A stretch of 64,000 nucleotides of DNA from Algoriphagus ratkowskyi (GCF_002150505.1 NZ_MSSV01000003.1:124001-188000); one strand, 5' to 3'. Shown: positions 35,914 through 45,885, counted from the stretch's first letter. Numbers and translations: made by a program. Notes: a model not told the origin generated them from the letters alone.

Positions 35914-37008
35914 TTATCTTCTTCTTCTTGTTGAATTTTTCACATCCATTGATCCTGAACGACCAATAAATGTCATTTTTGTTCTGAAGCCTATATGTGC
36001 CTGAGCAACATCTTCGTATTCATAGGTCCTCGTACTAGTCTCAAGAAAGTGAGCAATGTCTTTCCAGCTTCCACCTCTAACAACTTTTCTAGGTTCATTT
36101 GGATCTTCATAAACGGGATTCAAATCCCATGTAATTGAACTGGAAGTGGTAGCATAAGCATCAAGTACCCACTCTGCCACATTCCCTGACATATTGTAGA
36201 GACCATACCCATTTGGAGCAAATACATCTACTGGAGCAGTGTATGCAAACCCATCATCGATATAATTACCTCTACCAGGCTTAAAGTTTGCCATTAAACA
36301 ACCTCTCTTATTTTTCAAATATGGACCGCCCCAAGGATATTTGGCGACTTCCTTTCCTCCTTTAGCAGCATATTCCCACTCAGCCTCAGATGGAAGTTCG
36401 AAACCAGGGCCATCGAAATCACTATCATCATTAGCTCTCAAGTAATAAGTTCTCCATTCACCATATTTTCTAGCTTGATCCCAAGTAACCCCTACAACAG
36501 GATAATTATCGAAAGCTGGATGATCAAAATAAAACTCCATCAAAGGATCCCCATAGTGATATGCAAAGCTAGTAGACCAAACAGCAGTGTCTGGCCTTAA
36601 TTCTTCGTAATTCAATTGAGGAGGATCTTTCAAAGTGGTGGACGTACCATTTTCGTATGTTCCGCTTTTAACAGACTCTAAAAATTGACGGTACTTGTTG
36701 TTGGAAACTTCATACTTATCCATGAAAAACTCAGAGATTGTGATCTGCTTGTTTAGTGCAGATTGCGTATATGCTATATCCTCATCAGCTTGTCCCATCC
36801 AGAATGTACCAGCTTTCACGGGAACCATATCGTAAGGAAGATTTTGCTGCCAGCTTTCACGTTTCGGAACACCCGTCACCTCGCCTCTTCTATTCATCTT
36901 TTCGCTAGCTGAACCCTTTTTACTAAAGAGGCCGCAACTCGGCAAAAGTATCACTAAAGTCAAACCTAAGGTTATGGACAATAAGCGAATATTTATTTTT
37001 CTATACAT
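35914..37008 (-). CDS. gldK: Gliding motility/type IX secretion lipoprotein GldK
   Basis: 364 residues, outer-membrane lipoprotein of the T9SS ring (lipobox LLPSC, C25). The body is a formylglycine-generating-enzyme-like fold: PVKAGTFWMGQADED, GVTWDQARKYGEWR, ELPSEAEWEYAAKGG, NGYGLYNMSGNVAEWVLD and VVRGGSWKD. The position that holds the catalytic Cys of real FGEs (near the end, TSTRTYEYEDVAQAHIGFRT) has no Cys, so the domain is structural, as in other GldK/PorK. Cannot serve as maturase for the sulfatase at 18031-19599. Confidence 0.94.
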   Translation of the reverse strand: MYRKINIRLLSITLGLTLVILLPSCGLFSKKGSASEKMNRRGEVTGVPKRESWQQNLPYDMVPVKAGTFWMGQADEDIAYTQSALNKQITISEFFMDKYEVSNNKYRQFLESVKSGTYENGTSTTLKDPPQLNYEELRPDTAVWSTSFAYHYGDPLMEFYFDHPAFDNYPVVGVTWDQARKYGEWRTYYLRANDDSDFDGPGFELPSEAEWEYAAKGGKEVAKYPWGGPYLKNKRGCLMANFKPGRGNYIDDGFAYTAPVDVFAPNGYGLYNMSGNVAEWVLDAYATTSSSITWDLNPVYEDPNEPRKVVRGGSWKDIAHFLETSTRTYEYEDVAQAHIGFRTKMTFIGRSGSMDVKNSTRRRR

Positions 37009-37176
37009 AAATTACGTTTTTTCGTGCATCAAATAATTACGCTGCGTAATGTGTTTTTGAGATTCGAAATTTAGCTGAATTTGGCACAATAATGCAAATT
37101 ACCTGCCAAAATATGAGATATTCATGATATCTAAATAAAACTCATATGCTTCAAATCTTTACTTTTAAAGTTAATT

Positions 37177-38157
37177 TTAAAATCTAAACCTAGGAGTTCT
37201 TTGAATTACGCGCTGCATTTCTCGACTCATATCTGTAAATGTATAACGAAGCATAAGTTCATGACTGGTAGGAGATTTAGCTTCTAACGAACTAAACACG
37301 ACGTCAAACGAGTACCCCAATTTAAGAGAATTGTCTTTCAAGAGGCTATATCCTAATATAAGCGAAACTGATTCTTCCCCTCTAAATCCAATCCCCCCAC
37401 TTATTTTATTTTGATGCGTTGCAATAACGCTGACATCATATGAAAAATTATTAAAGGAAACTGATTTTAATAGAAAACTAGGTTCTATTGCTAATTGCCC
37501 TACTGGCTTAAATCTATATCCTACTAATAAATAAGAGTGATTTTTCAATTGATTAGCATATGTGCCATCTCCAAAATCAAAATTTGGTTCATTAATATGT
37601 CGGCTGCTCAATCCTATATAATAATTTCTAGCGTCAAATAACAAACCTGCTCCGATGTTAAAATTTATTTGGTTCTCTTTCCCTGAACTTGGAAGATTTG
37701 GCTCAGGATTCACTACGATTAATTCTCCATAGTCTATGGAACTGGAATTAATCCCAGCATACGCACCAAAACTCAGAGTAGATCTGTTAAGCTTTTTGTG
37801 ATAAGCCCCTTGAAGATTAACTTCCAAATTCCCTGTTGCGCCTATTTGATCATTTACTATCGTGAGACCGTATCCAATATTTTTTCCCTCTAGCCGTCCT
37901 TGGGCAGTAAGCAATTGCGTAACTGGTGCTCCACCTTGACCTGAGGACGTGGTATAATTCAACCATTGAGTGCGATGCAGAGCAGAAAATCTAAATCCTG
38001 CTTCTTTACCTGCAAAAGCAGGATTATAATACATGCCATTATACATGTATTGGGTAAATTGAGGGTCCTGCTGGGCCATCAGCGAGGAAACCTCAAAAAA
38101 GAATAATAAGAGAATCGAATATCTCAAAAAGCATTTTAAATGGCCTTTTTGAATCAT
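37177..38157 (-). CDS. Type IX secretion membrane protein, PorP/SprF family
   Basis: 326 residues with a signal peptide ending in SSLMAQ. QDPQFTQYMYNGMYYNPAFAGKEAGFRFSALHRTQW is the family signature, followed by an outer-membrane beta-barrel pattern of alternating hydrophobic residues. PorP/SprF proteins bind or present T9SS components at the cell surface. Position directly before gldK matches porP-porK-porL-porM-porN in Porphyromonas. The gap to gldK is 168 bp and AT-rich. Confidence 0.92.
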   Translation of the reverse strand: MIQKGHLKCFLRYSILLLFFFEVSSLMAQQDPQFTQYMYNGMYYNPAFAGKEAGFRFSALHRTQWLNYTTSSGQGGAPVTQLLTAQGRLEGKNIGYGLTIVNDQIGATGNLEVNLQGAYHKKLNRSTLSFGAYAGINSSSIDYGELIVVNPEPNLPSSGKENQINFNIGAGLLFDARNYYIGLSSRHINEPNFDFGDGTYANQLKNHSYLLVGYRFKPVGQLAIEPSFLLKSVSFNNFSYDVSVIATHQNKISGGIGFRGEESVSLILGYSLLKDNSLKLGYSFDVVFSSLEAKSPTSHELMLRYTFTDMSREMQRVIQRTPRFRF

Positions 38158-38233
38158 TGTATAGTGGTTTCGTCCAACGTAATAACTATTGTAAGAATAT
38201 AAACTGAAAAACCACAGATTTAGATTCTATGTT

Positions 38234-39007
38234 TTATAAATTATTCACCTTTTTAATATAAAGCTCCAGAGCTCCAGTCATACTTGGAGCATTTGGCAGA
38301 GGAGCTTCTATATCTAATATCAAATCCAAATCTATTACAGATTGTGCAGTAGTTGGACCAAATGCTGCAATTCTAGTATTACCTTGTTCAAATGAAGGGA
38401 AATTAGTTTTCAAAGATTTAATTCCTGATGGACTAAAGAACGCAAGTATATCATATTTAACATCTGCCAAATCAGATAAATCCGCCTCTAATGTGTGGTA
38501 AATTATAGCTTCTGTAAACTCAATTCCATTCTTTTCCATGTATTCTGGTATATCATCCTTTCGGATATCAGAGCATGGAAATAAATATTTTTCCGATTTA
38601 TGCTTTTTAAAATAATCAAATAAATCCTGAGCAGTCTTTTGACCTACGAATAATTTACGCTTTCGGATTACAATATACTTCTGTAAATAATGAGCTGTCT
38701 GATCTGAAATACAAAAATATTTCATATCTGCTGGCATCTCTATTTTGAAATCTTTACATATCGCAAAGAAATGATCAATAGCATTACGACTTGTAAATAT
38801 CACAGCAGTATGCTTCAAAATATCAATCTTCTGCTTGCGAAACTCCTTTGGCACAACTGGCTCAACCTTAATAAATTGTCGAAAATCTATCTTCAAATTA
38901 TACTTCTCCGCCAACTGAGTGTAGGGAGAATTAGCATCCGCTGGGGCTGGTTGAGATACTAGAATACTTTTTACTGGTCTAAACCTGTCTTTGGTAACTG
39001 TGCTCAT
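38234..39007 (-). CDS. hemD: Uroporphyrinogen-III synthase
   Basis: 257 residues from the start at 39007 (MSTVTKDRFRPVKSILVSQP); ten codons are open before that. The enzyme closes and inverts ring D of the tetrapyrrole. The two-lobed alpha/beta pattern is visible: AVIFTSRNAIDHFFAIC in lobe 1 and YDILAFFSPSGIKSLKTNF with IAAFGPTTAQSVIDL in lobe 2. The family is poorly conserved, so the call relies on these strands. The gene sits inside the run between a DUF4271-type protein and the T9SS genes. Confidence 0.85.
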   Translation of the reverse strand: MSTVTKDRFRPVKSILVSQPAPADANSPYTQLAEKYNLKIDFRQFIKVEPVVPKEFRKQKIDILKHTAVIFTSRNAIDHFFAICKDFKIEMPADMKYFCISDQTAHYLQKYIVIRKRKLFVGQKTAQDLFDYFKKHKSEKYLFPCSDIRKDDIPEYMEKNGIEFTEAIIYHTLEADLSDLADVKYDILAFFSPSGIKSLKTNFPSFEQGNTRIAAFGPTTAQSVIDLDLILDIEAPLPNAPSMTGALELYIKKVNNL

Positions 39008-39039
39008 GCTTCTATTATTCCTTTTGGTGATTATCAAAA

Positions 39040-40167
39040 TTAATGACCCAAATCAAGAACCAATTTAGCCAAGATTAAAAAGGGTACTAATTCTGCGATG
39101 CAAAGGTAAGTAAATAAATGATATTTCTTAAAGCCCAGTCTATTCACCATAATTAGAAATAACGCTAGGATACCTAAAATGTAAATCCAGAAAAACCCTG
39201 CAAAAGAGAGCTCTAATGCCATTTTAATTTGTGAAAATTCATTAAGTAGAAAAAATAAACACACCACAATCAAGGTGATCGTGGATATAACTACTAAACG
39301 GAGTAAATAAAAAAAATGAGGAAATTCTAATTTCCCCAGATCAAATAAATATGACATGGTTTTAATGGCTGTAAACTTAAATATTGTAAGTAATAGAAGA
39401 AAAAATGCCCCTGCAATCCAGAGTATAAGTAAAGTGGTGAAATTCAATTCTAATCTTGCTTCTAGCCATTCGTGACGAAAAACAACAAATCCAGTCACCA
39501 TCATCAAAGACAAAAGCATATTCACTATAAAAACATAAAAAAGTATATCTAGCGAGAAAAACCTCTGTAAACTCCCACTTCCAGAAAAATCTTCTGCATT
39601 GAGCAATGAGATGGGCTTGATCATCATTGCAAAAATAAATGGATAGGCTAACTTATATAAGGCGATCAATAGCAATGAAACAAATAACCCAATTATAAAA
39701 AAATCCCGGATGCCCTGCCTATCAATCTTTCTCTTCTCCGAAAGAAACCCCTCTTCAATCATACTTAAATCACTAGATTCTATTTTCAATATTTTTTTAA
39801 CACTCGCATTATCTGAAGAAATTCCATTTTTAAAAACAGTCAAATTAACTTGATCTCTTGAAAACTCCTTTTTCAACTCACCAACTCTTGCAGTAAAAGC
39901 AGTATCCTGATCAGTGAAAAACCAAAGCTTTTCACCTAAAAAAACTACTGAGTGATCTGGGAATTCGAATGAAAAATAGGCCAAAGGAAAATTATCAAGA
40001 TCCAAATCTAAGATCAGCCGATCATTTGAACTAAACCAAGTTTCTCGCTCACCTTCCGTCCAATTTGGATTATAATCTTCCAAAACTTGCGTATATGCCT
40101 GTTGCCCCACTGCATAACACAGTAGGAAAATAATTATTGACTTGCTGATCAATTTTTTCATACTCAA
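39040..40167 (-). CDS. DUF4271-type integral membrane protein
   Basis: 375 residues: a signal peptide (ending QQAYTQ), a periplasmic domain of about 125 residues, then six or seven membrane helices starting near residue 155. The membrane part matches the DUF4271 family of Bacteroidota, which often lies next to hemD. No function is established. The start overlaps the stop of the upstream BamA-like gene by four bases (translational coupling), and hemD begins 3-33 bp after its stop. Confidence 0.78.
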   Translation of the reverse strand: MSMKKLISKSIIIFLLCYAVGQQAYTQVLEDYNPNWTEGERETWFSSNDRLILDLDLDNFPLAYFSFEFPDHSVVFLGEKLWFFTDQDTAFTARVGELKKEFSRDQVNLTVFKNGISSDNASVKKILKIESSDLSMIEEGFLSEKRKIDRQGIRDFFIIGLFVSLLLIALYKLAYPFIFAMMIKPISLLNAEDFSGSGSLQRFFSLDILFYVFIVNMLLSLMMVTGFVVFRHEWLEARLELNFTTLLILWIAGAFFLLLLTIFKFTAIKTMSYLFDLGKLEFPHFFYLLRLVVISTITLIVVCLFFLLNEFSQIKMALELSFAGFFWIYILGILALFLIMVNRLGFKKYHLFTYLCIAELVPFLILAKLVLDLGH

Positions 40168-41867
40168 AATCTGGCTAAGTAGCCAAAATGTATCCTTGAA
40201 AAGGAAAATTGTAAGGGTTGCAAATTAGACTTCCCGACTCCATATATAAACCGAAAGATGCCGGAGCCTGAATCCAGATTGATTCCCGCACCAAAAGAGA
40301 AGGGTTTGTCAATCGATGCTGCAAAGTACGGGTTTTCCAGAATCCCAAAGTCAGCAAAAACCATGAGAAATGAGTTTTTTCCAAAAAAAAGTCTTTGCTC
40401 CATATTTATATAACCATAAGACCTCGCATAAAAGTAGTTCTCATTAAAGCCACGAATGCTTTTCAACCCACCTAAGCGAAATAAATCATTCAGGAATAAG
40501 TTTTTATTTTGCGTAAAACCGGCACTTCCTCTAAACCACATTCCCCATGTAGATTTTATATATATATGCTTTTCTATTTCTGCTTCCCCCAAATACTGTG
40601 GACTGTTCAATTCCACATTCACATAAACTTCAGGGGGAAACCCCGTATTTTCAAGAATCTTCTTATTACCCAAAGCAACTTCACCGATGAATAGAAATCC
40701 TCTTCTGGGAAAATTAGGATCGTCCAATCTATTCAAAGTCAACCCCATCCCATATTGATTCCACTGGTAATCTGCCACATCTGGAAGATCAGTCACATCC
40801 TTATACGCTTCAGTATTCAAGACAGCACTTGATTGTCTTCTAGTGAAAAACCGTAGGTAACTATTCTTACTCAATCGATACCCAAAGTCCAAATTCAAAT
40901 ACCTGTTCAAAAAAGTAGAATCTTGCTTCAACAAATTGAACCCTATGCTGACATCAAGAGGGGAATTAAATAGAAAGGCTTCCTTAGCGGAAATATCCAA
41001 AGACTGCGTCGCTATATTCAGTCGCTGCCAATGCACTGCGACATCCCGTCCTTTGCCACCCAAATGATACAGCTCCAAGTCCAGTTGTCCTGTGATGAGC
41101 ATCTTTCCAGGTTCGTTTGCATTGGGTAGTAATCCTATTATGCCATCAAGCACATTAGTATTTCGATCCCGCAAAGTAAATGTGGGCTGAGCCTTTTTGA
41201 TCTTAAAATCTACTAAGGGATCCTGCGTCTGTACGAAATATGGTGATCGGCTGAGCTCTTTATGGGCTTCATCTAATTGTTTTTGAGAAAATGGCAAGCC
41301 AGGCTGAATGCCTGTTATATGCTGTACATATTTTTCCTGTGTTTTAGTGTCACCGGATACCTTCACGCTATCCCAAAAAATAAGTGGTCCAGAATCATAA
41401 TTGAAAACTGCGGAAAGCTCGTTCCCATTTCTTTGGATACTGTCGAGTTTTATTTGAGCAAAAGGAAATCCATTGTTTTCAGCTTCTTTAATGATACTCT
41501 TCATCCATGTTGTAGCAGAGTTATATTCCTGAGTCAATGGAATTATAGAATTAGTAAATTCTTGCGGTACATTTCCATGAGCGATTGATTTCCAGAAATA
41601 TTTCTCACCAAGCACAAAGCTCAGGCTAAGAGAATCTTCAGCCAGCTCTTCATCATTTGCAAAAACCCCAAGATAGCCTTCATTCAGAAAAGAATTCTGA
41701 ATAGAATCTATGTATTTATCCCCTTCAGTCTTGGAAGAAAAGGCCTTCCAGTCAACAGTGCGCTGAGGATGATCACTTGACCATTTGACCCAAAAGCCAT
41801 TTTGAGCTTGGCAAATAAGTCCTCCTGCAAGGAAAAAAAGGATGGATGCCAATATTGAGCTTTTCAA
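40164..41867 (-). CDS. BamA/TamA-family outer membrane protein
   Basis: 567 residues with a signal peptide (ILASILFFLAGGLICQAQ). A POTRA-like domain is visible at about 160-220 (FWDSVKVSGDTKTQEKYVQHITGIQPGLPFSQKQLDEAHKELSRSPYF). The C-terminal half is an Omp85-type barrel with FRLGGLKSIRGF near the end, matching the conserved loop 6 motif (V/I)RG(F/Y), and the protein ends in an aromatic (LARF). Shorter than BamA (only one or two POTRA domains). It may insert or translocate outer-membrane proteins. It heads the minus-strand run that leads to porP-gldKLMN. Confidence 0.85.
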   Translation of the reverse strand: MKSSILASILFFLAGGLICQAQNGFWVKWSSDHPQRTVDWKAFSSKTEGDKYIDSIQNSFLNEGYLGVFANDEELAEDSLSLSFVLGEKYFWKSIAHGNVPQEFTNSIIPLTQEYNSATTWMKSIIKEAENNGFPFAQIKLDSIQRNGNELSAVFNYDSGPLIFWDSVKVSGDTKTQEKYVQHITGIQPGLPFSQKQLDEAHKELSRSPYFVQTQDPLVDFKIKKAQPTFTLRDRNTNVLDGIIGLLPNANEPGKMLITGQLDLELYHLGGKGRDVAVHWQRLNIATQSLDISAKEAFLFNSPLDVSIGFNLLKQDSTFLNRYLNLDFGYRLSKNSYLRFFTRRQSSAVLNTEAYKDVTDLPDVADYQWNQYGMGLTLNRLDDPNFPRRGFLFIGEVALGNKKILENTGFPPEVYVNVELNSPQYLGEAEIEKHIYIKSTWGMWFRGSAGFTQNKNLFLNDLFRLGGLKSIRGFNENYFYARSYGYINMEQRLFFGKNSFLMVFADFGILENPYFAASIDKPFSFGAGINLDSGSGIFRFIYGVGKSNLQPLQFSFSRIHFGYLARF

Positions 41868-41913
41868 AGGGCTGGCTGGGATTGATTATATTCGCAAAAT
41901 AATAGAATTCAAA

Positions 41914-43035
41914 TTGGCGGGCATATACATACACATACCTTTTTGCAGGCAAGCATGTCATTATTGCGATTTTCACTTCAGCACAAATCTGGAGAGAATA
42001 GAGCAAATGGCAGATATGATTTGCCGGGAATTGGCCCTGAGAGCCGACTATCTCCAAAACACTACGTTAGAGACCATCTATTTTGGAGGAGGGACTCCAT
42101 CTCTTTTACCTCCAAAATTGATTGAAAAAATTCTAAATCAGATTGCTAAAACTTACAATTCTGAATGGAAAGAAATCACTCTAGAGGCAAATCCTGACGA
42201 TCTACATGTGGATAACCTGCTTGCTTGGAAAGAGCTAGGAATAGATCGATTAAGTCTAGGAATTCAGAGTTTCGATGAGGAAGTATTGAAATTTTACAAT
42301 CGAGCTCACACGGCAGAGGAGTCCAAATCAGCAATTGAGAAAGCGAGAAAAATAGGGTTTGAAAAATTTAGTCTTGATTTGATTTATGGTTATCCACAGC
42401 CAAATCATGATCTTTGGGAGCGTGATTTATCAGAGGCTATTGCTCAAAATCCAGGGCATATTTCAAGTTATGCACTGACCATAGAGCCTAAAACTGCGCT
42501 AGGCACCTGGACGAATAAAGGAGAATTTATTCCTGCAGACGAGGACTTTATAGCTGAGCAATTTGAAATACTTCAGGAACTAACCCACAAGGCTGGCTAT
42601 ATTCAATACGAAGTTTCCAATTTTGGCCAACCAGACCAATTTGCCTTGCATAATACAAATTACTGGAAGGGTGTACCCTTTTTAGGAGTAGGGCCAAGTG
42701 CACATTCCTTTGACGGAAAAAATAGAGGAGCAAATCCTTCCAACAATTCTCAATATCTCAAAAACTTGGAAAAAGAGATTATCCCATTTGCAGTGGAGAA
42801 CCTTACCAAAGAAGAACGATTAAATGAATATATTCTTACTGGTTTAAGGACTCTTTGGGGAATTGATTTTGGAGTTATCCACAGCGATTATGGTTTCGAT
42901 CTTTTTCCATCAAAGAAGGTAATTTTAGATCAAATGGATTCCGAAGGCTGGCTCGTATGGAAAGATAAAAACCTATCTTTGAGCAAAAGCGGGAAATTAC
43001 TCGCGGATAGTATTGCCGCAGCACTTTTCGTTTGA
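41914..43035 (+). CDS. hemW: Radical SAM heme chaperone HemW
   Basis: 373 residues from a TTG at 41914, giving (M)AGIYIHIPFCRQACHYCDF, which is the normal HemW N-terminus. The frame is open from an ATG at 41842, but that would add 24 unrelated residues and overlap the divergent BamA-like gene. The CxxxCxxC cluster motif (CRQACHYC) binds the 4Fe-4S cluster; YFGGGTPSLL, SLGIQSFDEEVLKFYNRAH and SFDLIYG-like (FSLDLIYGYPQ) motifs follow. No cysteine of true HemN coproporphyrinogen oxidase is required. Related by pathway to hemD across the spacer. Confidence 0.9.
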   Translation: MAGIYIHIPFCRQACHYCDFHFSTNLERIEQMADMICRELALRADYLQNTTLETIYFGGGTPSLLPPKLIEKILNQIAKTYNSEWKEITLEANPDDLHVDNLLAWKELGIDRLSLGIQSFDEEVLKFYNRAHTAEESKSAIEKARKIGFEKFSLDLIYGYPQPNHDLWERDLSEAIAQNPGHISSYALTIEPKTALGTWTNKGEFIPADEDFIAEQFEILQELTHKAGYIQYEVSNFGQPDQFALHNTNYWKGVPFLGVGPSAHSFDGKNRGANPSNNSQYLKNLEKEIIPFAVENLTKEERLNEYILTGLRTLWGIDFGVIHSDYGFDLFPSKKVILDQMDSEGWLVWKDKNLSLSKSGKLLADSIAAALFV

Positions 43036-43047
43036 GGAACTTCAACT

Positions 43048-43359
43048 ATGAGCAACGACGGATATTTCAGCAGAAAGAGGGAAGTAGCGCCACTTGAGTC
43101 AGCTTTCAACGATCTGCTTAAGGCATACCGACTAGAGGGCAAATTCAGAGAAAAATCTTTAGTCCATGATTGGCCAGATTTAGTGGGTAAAACGATCGGA
43201 GACCGAACCACTTCAGTTTTTATACGAGATAAAAAACTGTTTGTCAAGCTAAGTTCGGGACCTGTAAAGAAGGAGTTGTTGATGAATAAAAGCAAAGTCC
43301 TTTCGCTAATTGTCGAGAAGTATGGAGCTGGAGTTATAGAGGATTTAGTTTGTTTGTGA
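43048..43359 (+). CDS. DUF721 (DciA-like) protein
   Basis: 103 residues. LLKAYRLEGKFREKSLVHDWPDLVGKTIGDRTTSVFIRDKKLFVKLSSGPVKKELLMNKS is the DUF721 pattern: helix, W-(x)-VG, then a KH-like beta hairpin. DciA, the ancestral loader of the DnaB helicase, contains this domain, so a link to replication is possible but not shown for this short form. Lies 12 bp after hemW, probably in the same transcript. Confidence 0.8.
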   Translation: MSNDGYFSRKREVAPLESAFNDLLKAYRLEGKFREKSLVHDWPDLVGKTIGDRTTSVFIRDKKLFVKLSSGPVKKELLMNKSKVLSLIVEKYGAGVIEDLVCL

Positions 43360-43469
43360 CAAAAACCAAGGGTCCTCAATTTTAGACTTTTTAACACCCA
43401 CAGCCATCAGTTACTTATCCACTCCCATTATTTTTCAATTCGAATGAGTATTATTGTGGAAGCACATCC

Positions 43470-45548
43470 ATGATCAAACTACCACCAATCCATATCGGAA
43501 AGCTAAGCTTGTTGCTCGCCATCCTGGTTTGGCTAGCCATGCTATTTGTGAATTTAGTGAGGCTTGTAGGAATACTCAACCAGATAGACTCTGGTTTTGC
43601 AATTGAGTTCAGCTGGGTACTCCAAATTTTATTTTTCCTGACCGTTTACGGCTTCTATAATTATTCCATTACTAAAAATTCACAAAGTGATTTCCTCAAC
43701 CTTATATGGCGGGGAGCCTCCACAGGATTGTTTGCGGTAGCAGTCTATGTGATTATGGATTTATTTATTAGTTCGCTAGGTGATAGCAAACTGTCAAGAG
43801 ATCCTTTTCTTGCAACATTTTTCTATCATATTCGCTTCGGATTACTTACTATTTTCTTGGTTTCCACATCGCTGTTATGGCAGCATCTTATACTTTATCA
43901 GAAAACAAAGCAAGTAGTAAAACAATGGCAGGCTTTCGAGATAGCTATGTTAGTTGGAATGTTTCTAGTTTTTTTTGGTGGAAAAGACACCGAATACCCT
44001 TTCTTTTTTGGTATGGCTCTTTTAGGAATCTTAGCTGTGATTCTTTCCACAAATCTGAAGTGGATTCCATACTTAACATTTAAAGAAAAGTGGAAATCTT
44101 TACTCTTTCTTGCCATCATTATCTCTACTGTTTGCTTCTTCCTTTGGTACACTTTTTCTGTTGAAAAAGATCGAATTTACCCAGTCAATCTAACGTGGAA
44201 CTTATTCCTCATTTCTCTTTTCTGGTTTGTTTTAGTCTATGCAGTTCTCAGCTTTTTAGTAACACTCTTCAACCTTCCAACATCTTCAGTATTTGAGCAA
44301 AAGCTCACGGAAGCCATCAATTTTCAACGCCTCAGTCAATCTATTCAGCCAGAAGAGAACGAAGAGCAAGTATTGGATATCTTAATGGATTCCTGTATGA
44401 GTGCTGCTTATGCAGATGCAGCTTGGCTGGAAATGAACAGTGAGGATTTCCCAGAAGGCTTAACTCAGGAGCGGTTTATTGATGGAGACATGAGGGAGGA
44501 AATTTCTGATTTGATTAATGATCAGAAATCTGTACAAGCTTGGGCCTCTGAGAAACGTCCAGAAAACATCAGCCCGATTACGCTCAGACTGCATCACCCT
44601 AAATTCGAATCTGTACTCTTAGTCCCTTTAGTAATCAATAAGATCGTAATAGGCAAGATCGTGCTTTGCAAAGAAGTTAGAGATGGGTTTAACAAAGAGA
44701 TGCTGAATATCATTAGCACATTTGCAAGGCAAGCCTGTATTGCAGTAGAGAATCATCGCTTGCTCAATCAAGCAATCCTTCACGAGCGGTATCAGGAGGA
44801 ATTGAAAATTGCACAGCGCGTCCAGAAATCGCTTCTTCCTACCAAATTGGATCATAATCAATCCTTTGATATTTGTGCCTACTCAAATGCAGCAGATGAG
44901 GTGGGTGGGGATTATTACGATACCTATATGCTAGATGAAGATCGATATGTACTCATCATAGGTGATGTATCTGGCAAAGGGACTTCTGCTGCTTTTCACA
45001 TGTCTCAGATGAAAGGGATTTTTCAAAGTCTTATCCAGCTGAACATCAGCCCATCAGACTTTATGATCAAAGCGAATGCAGCAGTAAGTAAATGTCTGGA
45101 AAGGAATCATTTCATTACAGCCTCGATTTTCATCATCAATACCGCACAACAAACCATCTGTCATTCACGTGCAGGTCATGTACCAACCCTTTTTCATCAG
45201 GTAAATGAACATAAATCTGCCTATTTAGAAATAGACGGGTTGGGTTTGGGTATTTTAAGAAACATGCAATACAAAAACCACGTTGTGGAAAAGACATTTA
45301 CCTATAAACCAGGAGATGTACTAGTCCTATTCACAGATGGTATCGTAGAGGCGAAAAATGATACTTCAGATCAATTCGGCTATGACCGTATCAAAACCTT
45401 ATTAGACCTCTATCACGACCTGAATCCGCAAGAAATTCAGTCTAAAATAATTGACTCTCTACATAATTTTGTAGGTGGCGAAAGATTAATAGATGATGAC
45501 TATTCTATGATGGTAGTGAAATTTTCCCAGTCAACTATACAAATTTAA
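43470..45548 (+). CDS. Membrane PP2C-type phosphatase with GAF-like domain (RsbU/SpoIIE family)
   Basis: 692 residues. About seven membrane helices in the first 270 residues, then a GAF-like domain (about 280-430) ending in FARQACIAVENHRLLNQAI, a short helix, and a SpoIIE-type PP2C domain (about 445-690). The metal-binding Asp residues are in DEVGGDYYDTYMLDEDRYVLIIGDVSGKGTSAAF, and LFTDGIVEAKN and DDYSMMVVKF complete the fold. It should dephosphorylate the STAS protein encoded four bases downstream in response to a membrane or small-molecule signal. Confidence 0.93.
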   Translation: MIKLPPIHIGKLSLLLAILVWLAMLFVNLVRLVGILNQIDSGFAIEFSWVLQILFFLTVYGFYNYSITKNSQSDFLNLIWRGASTGLFAVAVYVIMDLFISSLGDSKLSRDPFLATFFYHIRFGLLTIFLVSTSLLWQHLILYQKTKQVVKQWQAFEIAMLVGMFLVFFGGKDTEYPFFFGMALLGILAVILSTNLKWIPYLTFKEKWKSLLFLAIIISTVCFFLWYTFSVEKDRIYPVNLTWNLFLISLFWFVLVYAVLSFLVTLFNLPTSSVFEQKLTEAINFQRLSQSIQPEENEEQVLDILMDSCMSAAYADAAWLEMNSEDFPEGLTQERFIDGDMREEISDLINDQKSVQAWASEKRPENISPITLRLHHPKFESVLLVPLVINKIVIGKIVLCKEVRDGFNKEMLNIISTFARQACIAVENHRLLNQAILHERYQEELKIAQRVQKSLLPTKLDHNQSFDICAYSNAADEVGGDYYDTYMLDEDRYVLIIGDVSGKGTSAAFHMSQMKGIFQSLIQLNISPSDFMIKANAAVSKCLERNHFITASIFIINTAQQTICHSRAGHVPTLFHQVNEHKSAYLEIDGLGLGILRNMQYKNHVVEKTFTYKPGDVLVLFTDGIVEAKNDTSDQFGYDRIKTLLDLYHDLNPQEIQSKIIDSLHNFVGGERLIDDDYSMMVVKFSQSTIQI

Positions 45549-45551
45549 AAG

Positions 45552-45884
45552 ATGCTTACGATAACAACTCAACAAGAAAATGGACATGACATATTGCTAC
45601 TCAAAGGTGAAGTGGATGCAAGCAATTCTGTCATCTTGGATGAAGCGATCACAAAAGCTGTGAACGATGGGAGTAATTCTATCTTAGTAGATGGGGCAGG
45701 TCTAGAATATATTTCTTCGGCCGGTCTGGGGGTTTTTATGTCATATTTAGAAGATTTTCAGGAACAAGAAATTAACCTTAAAATCTATTCCCTTTCCGAC
45801 CGCGTTTATGAAGTATTTAAGATTCTGGGTTTAGACCAATTGATGAAAATATATCCAGACAAAATAACAGCTTTGAATTCCTGA
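45552..45884 (+). CDS. STAS-domain anti-anti-sigma-type protein (RsbV-like)
   Basis: 110 residues, a single STAS domain. ILLLKGEVDASNSVILDEAI and ILVDGAGLEYISSAGLGVFMSYL are the conserved strands; Ser56 in the SSAGLG motif corresponds to the residue phosphorylated in RsbV/SpoIIAA. In the unphosphorylated form it would bind the kinase encoded next door. Start lies 3 bp after the phosphatase stop. Confidence 0.93.
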   Translation: MLTITTQQENGHDILLLKGEVDASNSVILDEAITKAVNDGSNSILVDGAGLEYISSAGLGVFMSYLEDFQEQEINLKIYSLSDRVYEVFKILGLDQLMKIYPDKITALNS

Positions 45885-45885
45885 A

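Noticed and set aside
35914..37008. GldK as a possible formylglycine-generating enzyme for the sulfatase
   Set aside because: The fold is FGE-like but the catalytic Cys is absent, and the gene belongs to the T9SS core.
41842..41913. Upstream ATG for hemW at 41842
   Set aside because: It adds 24 unrelated residues and overlaps the divergent BamA-like gene; the TTG at 41914 gives the family N-terminus.
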